From contig JBBRPS010000203.1 in NCBI GenBank assembly GCA_038227745.1, positions 1 to 13,603 on the forward strand: DNA of 13,603 nucleotides, given 5' to 3'. Position numbers and translations under genes: made by a program. The stretch is from DASPXY01 sp038227745 (lineage in GTDB: Bacteria > Planctomycetota > Planctomycetia > Gemmatales > Gemmataceae). Shown in pieces: positions 1 to 6,800 of this stretch (position 1 is the first letter of the stretch; each line of letters starts with the position of its first letter). The notes under the pieces are model-generated. The model saw only the letters and a program-made list of their open reading frames with translations. It was not told where the DNA came from and ran no database searches.

Positions 1-218
1 CCCAGGTCTTGCAGCAGCTGCGCCGCCTCCGGCAGGGCGAACTGGGCGCCCGACAGCCCCTCGCCGAAGTAGCCGCGCCGCACCTCGCCCGCCAGCTCCA
101 TCCGGCTCAGCACCTCGTACAGCACGCGCCACGGCGGCAGCCACGGATCCGCCACCGCCAGCTCGCGGGCGACGACGCCGTAGCGCTGCAAAAGCACGCC
201 CGCCTGGTGGACCGCGAC
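1..218 (-). pseudogene. Truncated second copy of lhr (internal C-terminal segment)
   Basis: The minus strand is open and encodes about 72 residues that match residues ~1273-1345 of the full Lhr protein in this window, including the stretches DPWLPPWRVLYEVLS and EGLSGAQFALPEAA. At DNA level it aligns without gaps to 4229-4446 with about 16 mismatches (about 93% identity by hand count). Several mismatches change residues, such as I to V, Q to A and V to G, so this is a diverged copy and not a recent exact duplication. Homology stops abruptly near 218, just before the hairpin at 225-281. The part of lhr encoding the helicase core is therefore absent here. The 3' end of this copy would lie left of the window, so I cannot tell whether it retains a stop or is broken further on. 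It has no start codon of its own and is presumed non-functional. Confidence 0.85.
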
Positions 219-224
219 CGGGAT

Positions 225-281
225 AGGGGACGCGACTCGATAACACGAATTAGAGATTCGTGTTATCGAGTCGCGTCCCCT
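225..281. repeat. Perfect 26-bp inverted repeat (hairpin), left island boundary
   Basis: The arms 225-250 and 256-281 are perfectly complementary around a 5-nt loop (tagag), with outer ends AGGGGACG and CGTCCCCT. It begins 6 bp from the point where the truncated lhr copy loses homology. A T-run (281-284) follows on the plus strand, but no plus-strand gene ends here, so a terminator role is not obvious. The ends and part of the interior (TCGAT.AC) resemble the hairpin at 3291-3330. This suggests a REP- or MITE-like family at both edges of the island. That classification is inference. Confidence 0.8.
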
Positions 282-418
282 TTTCGCGCTGCGGACCAGA
301 GGGAGGAAACGTCTGGCGGAACGGAAATGTTCTTTCGATTCATGCCTGGCAAGATTAGAGGGTGTGCCTGGCATGCGTCAATACATCAGAGCTTGACAGG
401 CGTGGCAGCGACACATTC

Positions 419-1063
419 TCAAGGGCGCTTGTACTGCTGGGTAGTGACAATATTCTCAATATCTGTTTTGTAACATCGGAGTAGAACGATGACCTCTTCG
501 CACAAATTAAAGAAGTCCTGCTGCTTGAGATCAAGATAGATACCATGGGCGATATTATTGCGGCGATCAAGCAAGCTTTTGTCGATGAAAATATACCTTG
601 TCTGGTAGGGTGCCGTGTCTACGCCGATAGACATCGCGATCCGTTGAAAGACCGTGGAACTCAGATTCGATTCGGTCCTGATTGATCCCGAGATCGCCAA
701 TTCCGCCGCCGTGTCGAGATTGTTGAGGAAAAAGCCTACCGCAGCAACAGTGTCCTGTGGGTTCCCTGAAGCGTTCAGGTCGTTGATATATTTCTTTGCA
801 CCAAATACGATGTAGCAAGATTGCAAACGACGGTAAGCGATGCCTTGATGTTGAATATAGTTAAGAAGTGCCTCGGAGGCCCCTTTGATAAACCCTTCCC
901 AATGGGCATACAGAATGGGCACTCCCGCGCGGATCAAGGACCGTTTTGAAGTCTCCTCCGCGTCCTTTATCGCTCCCTTGATGTCAGCAATTTCTTTTAA
1001 TCGCCAAGAAAATTCCCCGTCCAGATATTCACCCAGAAGGGAAGAGGTACGTAGTTTCTTCAT
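419..1063 (-). CDS. HEPN-domain ribonuclease, MAE_28990/MAE_18760-like (putative toxin)
   Basis: This is a 214-aa cytoplasmic protein with no signal peptide or membrane segment. The N-terminal half is helical and holds YAHWEGFIKGASEALLNY (residues 52-69), a Trp/Gly motif I associate with the MAE_28990/MAE_18760 HEPN families. Near the C-terminus is RRNNIAHG (167-174), which contains the HEPN catalytic signature R-x4-H (R168, H173) with the usual polar residue after the Arg. HEPN proteins with this motif are generally metal-independent RNases in toxin-antitoxin, abortive-infection and CRISPR systems. The start codon overlaps the stop of the upstream DUF262 gene (ATGA), which implies translational coupling. 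The frame is intact from start to stop, unlike its two upstream partners. The target RNA cannot be read from sequence. The family call is fairly secure, while the toxin role is inferred from family and context. Confidence 0.8.
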   Translation of the reverse strand: MKKLRTSSLLGEYLDGEFSWRLKEIADIKGAIKDAEETSKRSLIRAGVPILYAHWEGFIKGASEALLNYIQHQGIAYRRLQSCYIVFGAKKYINDLNASGNPQDTVAAVGFFLNNLDTAAELAISGSIRTESNLSSTVFQRIAMSIGVDTAPYQTRYIFIDKSLLDRRNNIAHGIYLDLKQQDFFNLCEEVIVLLRCYKTDIENIVTTQQYKRP

Positions 1064-2185
1064 GGCTTGAAAAAACTCTCAGCCAGCGGGAGGAGATTGG
1101 GCAGTCGAGTCGTTCCTCGCACGCCCGAACCTGAGTTAGCCTTGAATACTGGATCGATCCATAACTGTTTGATTCTGGCCTCGATGAAGGGATGCGCCTT
1201 GCTTCCAATCTTTCCCAATATATCGGCAATGTGGAGAGACAGCCCGTAGGCAATCACTTCGTATGCGACAAGAGAGGATTGGCCTGTGAATTTTCTGCCG
1301 TCCCATTTTTTGAATGCATTAGCGCCAAGCACTTTCTGCAAAGCCCCGAAGGTGGCCTTAAATGCCGACTCCTCTCCCTTGTAATCAAACGACCTCTCGC
1401 TCGCCATGGCGATCGACGCGTTGTCAAGGTACTCGTGAACATCCAAGTACGGCTGATATTTAGAATTCCTGAAAGCAAGGAATCGGATTACATACTCCAG
1501 CGTGCGCTGGCGCTTTTCGGCCCTCTCCGTGGGGTCGATCGTTTCGATGAATGGCTCATATCCTTCCAGCTTGAGTAGCCACTCATGAAAATTCTCATTG
1601 ATCATGATGATAACGCAAGATCGCACCTCCTGCTCAGAGAGGGCGGAACCACCCGTGTTCAGCCTTTGAAACAATTCGTACTTGGCGAGTGGGTCACTCT
1701 CTTTCTTCAGGATTTCAACCCGAATCCTGACACGCTTAATATCAATCCGCTGCTCTTCCGTCAGGGCGTTGGGATCGTCGTCCTTCTCCGATAAAGACTC
1801 CCAGCCTTTGTTATGAAGCGACGGAAGGAGGGTTGTGCCTTCCAGAACAGAGGGAGGCATAATTTTCTTACCCTTCGGATCCTCAGCGTCCCTAAGCACC
1901 CCCTGCAAATTCTAGGATCGTGGATACCCTTTGCAGTCCGTCCACTAACTCCCATTTCCGACCAGAGGTGGTGTACACAAAGATCGGAGGAATCGGGATG
2001 CCTAACAGTAGGGACTCGATGAATCGTGTTTTTTGGAACAGATCCCAGCGGAAGTACCGCTGATATTTCGGATTGATCACCAGTTCACCATCTCGGTAAA
2101 GGCTCATTAGCTCCCCGATGGACATATCGTAGCCGTCTTTGATGACCTTTTTGCTGGCTACCGCGATTTCTTCTTCTAGCGACAT
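1060..2185 (-). pseudogene. DUF262 domain protein, frameshifted by one base
   Basis: Two overlapping frames together make one DUF262 protein. The first part (2185 to 1892) has the conserved NPKYQRYFRW (38-47), the segment FIESLLLGIPIPPIFVY (55-71), and the ParB/Srx-like signature DGLQR (82-86) followed by STI. It then hits TAG at 1892-1894. The second frame resumes with VLRDAEDPKGKK and the DUF262-typical PSVLEGTTLLPSL, and runs to TGA at 1060-1062. Removing one C from the run of five at 1899-1903 (plus strand) joins them into a 374-aa protein, a normal size for a stand-alone DUF262 protein. I chose the start at 2185 over 2236 because GGAGAGGGG lies about 7 nt upstream. DUF262 is the N-terminal domain of GmrSD-type restriction enzymes and is thought to bind or hydrolyse nucleotides. 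It may be an antitoxin, sensor or effector partner of the coupled HEPN gene. The frameshift could be real or a sequencing error. Confidence 0.82.
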
Positions 2186-2237
2186 TGCATACCCCTCTCC
2201 GTACAGGCGACATCGAACCCCCGATCTTGGCGACACT

Positions 2238-2536
2238 CTACACGGGCTCGTTACGGACTTCGCCGACGCAGTTTTCTCCTACAACGATAGAATAATGGGC
2301 CTTATGTCCGATTACTCCCTCTATGCCAGTCAGGTAATCGACAATTTGTCTAAGAACCTCGGTGGCGCTTTGCCCTCAAGCACTGCACAGAAAGTATTCG
2401 AGGGCAGATGTGAAAACTTCCCGCTTATGGTTGTGATGGACCTGGTGAACCCGAATCGAACCAGGTGGTCATGAAAGGCTTTACGGTGCCCTTCCTGAAG
2501 ATCAAAGGCCAGTTGCGCCAGAAATTTAATGGACAT
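2238..2536 (-). pseudogene. Small protein of unknown function, frameshifted; first gene of the DUF262-HEPN cassette
   Basis: As sequenced, the frame from 2536 stops after 68 codons (ending FLDKLSIT). The next frame continues with protein-like sequence (VDYLTGIEGV, HYSIVVGENCVGEVRN) to a TAG at 2238-2240. Adding one A to the AAA run (ttt at 2345-2347 on the plus strand) reads DK-IVDYLTG and gives exactly 99 residues. The start is supported by AGAGGAAAG about 2-10 nt upstream. The residue pattern suggests strand-helix-strand-strand-helix-strand, compatible with a small ferredoxin-like fold, but I do not recognise the family. It ends 52 nt before the DUF262 start on the same strand, so the three genes probably share a transcript. 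It could be an antitoxin, regulator or accessory factor; this is position-based inference only. Confidence 0.6.
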
Positions 2537-2568
2537 TACTTTCCTCTAAGGGGTGACCGAAAGACCTT

Positions 2569-3276
2569 GTGCGTATGATATCCTGCCGCACCGTGCGGTT
2601 CCATCTCGCGCTTACAGGCGACTCCCCCGAAGTCCCATTATACGAAGGCGACCTCGACCGGGACATCCAGTTCGTCTCCCGAAAAAGGATGGCCGAGAAG
2701 ATCGTCGGGGGTTTTTCGTACCCATCAAAAATGCCATGTCCGGCTTGGGGAATCCCGGCCCGCCGCTGCCGGATCGGCTCCGTCCTCGCACAGCAGGAAG
2801 GCACGACCTGCCATAACTGCTACGCCCTCAAGAACTTGTTTCGGATGGGGCAAGTCCAGCGGGCGTACGAGCGACGCTACCAGGGGCTCCTGAATGTCCT
2901 CTGGACCCCCGCCATGATCGCGATGTGCCGGTGGTACTGCGACGACTACATGCGGCTCTTCGACAGCGGGGATTTGCAGGGGATCAACCACCTGAAGAAT
3001 ATCTGCACGATCGCCGCGAACGTCCGTGACGTACTCTTCTGGCTGCCGACGAGGGAGTACGAAGTGGTTAAGGCGTGCAAGGACGAGGTTCCGGAGAACT
3101 TGGTTGTCCGGCTCTCGGCTCACCAGGTTGATGGGAGGCCACCACGGTGGCCGACAACATCAACCGTGGTGACCGACGCGAATGAAGCGACGTGCCCGGC
3201 CCCTCATGGTTTCCATTACGAAAAAGGGGCGCGCGGCTCTCGGGAAGTAGCCCACCGCGACGGAGAAAAGCAATGA
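2569..3276 (+). pseudogene. Phage GP88-like protein, C-terminus lost
   Basis: The 235-aa frame resembles the phage 'gene product 88' family as I remember it. It has KMPCPAWGIPARRC (54-67), then CHNCYALKNLFRMGQVQRA (81-99), then CTIAANVRDVLFWLPTREY (146-164), and VVRLSAHQVDG (179-189). It reaches TCPAP (208-212), where relatives normally continue into a Cys-rich end (roughly C-G-x-C-R-x-C-W). Here the sequence turns into unrelated basic residues and stops 14 bp before the hairpin at 3291. I therefore read it as truncated by a rearrangement. The start may be GTG 2569 or ATG 2575. AAGGGG at 2548-2553 is a distant ribosome-binding candidate. It diverges from the cassette by only 32 bp, so its own promoter may be missing. 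The biochemical role of GP88 is unknown to me. Its presence points to a phage or plasmid origin for this part of the island. Confidence 0.62.
2575..2603 (-). promoter_or_regulatory. Candidate promoter with palindromic operator for the three-gene cassette
   Basis: Reading the minus strand, TATCAT (2575-2580) matches the -10 consensus at 5 of 6 positions. TGGAAC (2598-2603) sits 17 bp upstream as a weak -35 (3 of 6). The spacer holds the perfect palindrome CCGCAC-C-GTGCGG (2586-2598), a place where a repressor would block RNA polymerase. Transcription would start near 2568, leaving about 30 nt before the first gene, enough for its Shine-Dalgarno. The site lies inside the 5' end of the divergent GP88-like frame. 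Promoter consensus in the likely host phylum is poorly known, so this is tentative. Confidence 0.35.
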
Positions 3277-3290
3277 CAGGCGAGGACAAA

Positions 3291-3330
3291 AGGGGACGGG
3301 GGTCGATCACCTGATGTAGCCCCGTCCCCT
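3291..3330. repeat. 11-bp inverted repeat (GGGGAC hairpin), right island boundary
   Basis: The arms AGGGGACGGGG (3291-3301) and CCCCGTCCCCT (3320-3330) are perfectly complementary around an 18-nt loop. The first 20 bases agree with the first 20 of the 225-281 hairpin at 16 positions (AGGGGACG, then TCGAT.AC), so the two look like members of one repeat family with a degraded interior here. It lies 14 bp after the GP88-like frame and could also act as a terminator for it, though it lacks a T-run. GTAG precedes the right arm, reminiscent of the tetranucleotide at the foot of REP elements. Confidence 0.65.
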
Positions 3331-3360
3331 TCCCCGGTTGATCCCCGACGGGAAAATTGG

Positions 3361-3807
3361 TGTCAGTCGGTCTCGCCAGGATCGGCCGCCCAACCGCAGG
3401 ACCGGAACCAACCCAAGATGTCGCGCGCAGACAACTCGCAGCGCTGCTCCCAAGGCCCCCAACAGCGCTTCCCCCGTGCGGGCCGCCGCCTTACGCAGGA
3501 TCGCTTTGACCTTCGACTACAGTTTCTCTACCGGCATCAGGTCCGGACTCCACGGTGGCGCCCGCACCACTTTGGCACCACGCCGCTTCACCGCTGCGAC
3601 CGCCTCCGCGTCCTTGTGCGGCTTGAGGTTATCCCAGATCACCTCCCCCACTTCTGAGAACTGTCCCTCCTCTCTTCCTTGGATGCCTTCATAAGGCGGC
3701 GCATCCCAAGCACGCGAGACGCTGCCGAGGAAGGCTATCTGGGCCGGCGGCATCCGCGATGGCCTTTCCCGTCGCGGACGCCGCCGGCCCGGCTTGTGGG
3801 CGCACAC
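3361..3807 (-). pseudogene. IS630-family transposase relic
   Basis: The C-terminal part of an IS630-type DDE transposase is visible. VIWDNLKPHK carries the second catalytic Asp, and RGAKVVRAPPWSPDLMPVEK carries the final catalytic Glu. The frame then meets TAG at 3517-3519 where relatives have Trp (normally EKLW/MFSKVK). It continues in frame as SKVKAILRKAAARTGEALLGALGAALR. A further one-base shift near 3425-3440 would be needed to reach the usual RDILGWFRSCG ending. The N-terminal half, including the first catalytic Asp and the helix-turn-helix, is missing, and residues before about 3660 match the family poorly. The relic lies only 6 bp beyond the lhr stop codon. I could not find its terminal inverted repeats. 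It is inactive and probably marks an old insertion at the island edge. Confidence 0.78.
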
Positions 3808-3813
3808 CCCGCC

Positions 3814-6800
3814 CTACCGCCAGGCCGCATACAGCGTCATGCTCTGGTAGTCGCGCACGAACCCCGCCGCTTCGAGCAGCTCGCGCCCTGCCGTCGCCGT
3901 CACTGGCTGACCGTTCCACTCTGCCACCGTCATCTTGTGGGTGACGGCCAGGCCCTGGTCGGCGGCGAGGACGGCGGGCAGGCACGCCACCGCGGCGGCG
4001 ACGTCCTCGCGGCTGGCGCTGGCCAGCGCCGTCAAACGCTTGCCCTGCTGCTCGACGATCAGAATCGGCCGGCCCGCACGCAGCACGAGCCAGTTGCCGA
4101 CACGGCGGAGCAGCGGCCGCGTGCCGCCGTCCAGCAGGGCAATGTCGAACGGGGCGCCCGAGCCGTACAGGTTCGCCGGGTCGAGGCTGTGCAGCAGCAC
4201 CACCGGCGCCGCGGCGGTCGCGGGGAGACCCAGGTCTTGCAGCAGTCGCGCCGCCTCCGGCAGGGCGAACTGGGCGCCCGATAGTCCCTCTACGAAGTAG
4301 CCGCGCCGCACCTCGCCCGCCAGCTCCATCCGGCTCAGCACCTCGTACAGCACGCGCCACGGCGGCAGCCACGGATCCTGCGCCGCCAGCTCGCGAGCGA
4401 CGATGCCGTAGCGCTGCAAGAGCAGGGCGGCCTGGTGGACTGCGTGCGCCTCGGCGTCGGGCAGTCCCCACGGTAGCAGCGACCAGCGCCCCTCCGGCCG
4501 CTGCAGCGTGGGCCGCCGTGCGGCGTGCGCGCGCCCGGGGCGCGGCACCTCGAAGCGCCGCCCCGCCGTCGCGGTCGCTGCCGCCGGCTCCCGCTCCTCG
4601 CCCCGGCGGATCACGTCGAAGCGGTCGTTGGTCACCCACCCCAGTCGCAAGAGCGTCCACAGAGCGGAGCGCACCGCGCTGGGCGGCAGGGCGGTGTGCT
4701 GCGCCAGGTCGGTGACGAACAGCGCCCCGCGCGTGCGCAGACATTCCAGCACTTGACCGGGGGGGCCGGTCAGGACGGGCACCTCCGGGGCGGGGAGTTG
4801 TGACAGGTTCGCGCGGTGCAGGAACGCCAGGTCGCAGGGGCCAGTGTCACCCCCCCGACACACCCACAGCCACTCGCCCGAGGCGAGGATTTCATCGAGC
4901 CAGCGTGCCTGGTAGCCGGGGACGCGCGCCGGCAGGACCGTCCGCTCCCACACCTCGGCCGGCAGCAGCACGCCCTCGAGCCGTGCCAGCACCTCGGCCA
5001 GCCCCTCCGCGGCCCCCTGGCGCGTCTCGGGGTGGGCGTGCTGCCAGCGCACGAGGAAATCGGCGAACTGCGGGGCCGGGCAGGTGACGACCTCGCGGCG
5101 CAGCAGGGCGAGGCTGCCGCGCTGCACCTGTTCCAGGTTCTCTGGAGCCGACCACTGCAGCGGATCCGCGTCGGCGGCCGTCGGCACCGCCACCAGCCGG
5201 CCGCTGCCCGCCCATTCCTCCAGCTTCCGCCGCGCCCAGCCCGGCTCGAACGGGTAGCGGTCTAGGACGTCGCGCAGCGACACCAGCGCGTGCGTCGCCA
5301 GGTAGCGGGCGAGGACGTGCGCCGCGGCCGACTGCTGCTCCTCCGGGGCGGCTGCATTCAGACCGAACGCACGCCGGTACAGATCCTCTTCCTCCGTCAG
5401 CACCCAGCGCTGCGGCTCGCGGACGCGCGGCAGTTCCAGGCGTTTGGCCCGGCCGTCCGCCTCCAGCTCTTCGAGGAAAACGGCCATCGGCCCTTCGAGG
5501 TCGCCCGCCGCCAGGTCGCCCAGGCGGCGCAGCCACTCGGCCGTCTCGGTCGCTGTCCGCGGCGGCTGGCCCAGGCCGCGCAGCCGCCGCTCCACTTGAT
5601 GCACCGCCCGTGGGTCGAGCAGATGGGCCTGCGTCTGCGGCGACACGAGCTGATCGAGCAGGCTGCGGTCCAGCGGCGCCGAGCGATCCGGCTCGCCCTG
5701 GGTGCCGTCGTACTGGTACATGTTCGCGGCGGTGAAGGCGAACAGCAGGCCCGCGGCGAACGGCGACGGCGTCTCCAGGCGCCGTTTCACCACCTCGACC
5801 TTGCCGTCGCGGATCTCGGTAAGAAGCTCCTGCAAGTGCGGCAGGTCGAGGTGATCGTGCAGGCACTCGCGGAACGTCTCGGCGACGATGGGGAAATCGG
5901 GGTGGCGGCGCGCCACCTGGAGCAGGTCGCGCCCGCGCAGCCTCTGCAGCCACAGCGGGGCGCGCTTGCCGGCCTGGCCGCGCGGCAGCAGCAGGGCGCG
6001 GGCAGCGTTCTGGCGGAAGCGCAAGGCGAACAGCGGGCTGTCGGCCAGCTCTTCGAGGATCAGGTCGCGGACGTTCTCCGGCGTCAGGCCCTCGAACAGG
6101 TCCAGGACCAGCTCGTCGGTGTCGGCGAGGCGGATCAGCAGGCCGTCGTCGTGGTGCAGACACTGCGGCGCGTAGCCCAGGCGGCGGCGCAGCACGTTCT
6201 CCAGCGCCAGCCGCAGGGCGAGATGCAAGCGGTTGCCGCGCGGGCTGAGGAGCATCACCTGCCAGTCGCCGAGCTGGTCGCGCGATGCCTCGATGAACAG
6301 CGTGCGGTCGGTCGGCAGGCAGCCGCACCGCTCCTGCTGACGCAGGACGTGGTAGCGCAGGCTGCGGGCTGCGGCGGCGTCGAGGTGGTGGTCGCGCTGC
6401 AGCCACTCCGCGCAATTCGGTTCGCCCAGGCGCTCGCCCAACTCGCGGAGGAAGCGGCCCATCGCCCGGCCGAGGTCGTGGCTGCGCCCGGTCTGCTCGC
6501 CGCGCCAGAACGGCACCATCGCGGGGGCGCCCTCCGCGGGCGTGACGACGATGCGGTCGGCCTCGATTTGCTCGATGCGCCAGGCGTTCGTGCCGAGGAG
6601 GAAGGCGTCGCCGAGGCGGCGCTCGTAGACGAACTCCTCGTCCACCTCGCCGATGCGCAGGCCGCCGCGCGTGTAGACGGCGTACTGCCCCGTGTCGGGA
6701 ATGGTGCCGCCGTTGAGGAGCGCCATCTGCTGACTGCCGGGCAGGGCGAGGAGGCGGTTGTGGACGCGGTCCCAGCTCAGGCGCGGCTGCAGGGCCGTCA

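Noticed and set aside
343..373. Direct repeat TGCCTGGCA at 343-351 and 365-373
   Set aside because: At nine bases it is too short to interpret as a target-site duplication or attachment site. The rest of 282-418 shows nothing recognisable.
9..473. 154-codon plus-strand frame at the left edge
   Set aside because: It is antisense to the lhr fragment, then runs through the hairpin and into the 3' end of the HEPN gene; it has no protein-like character.
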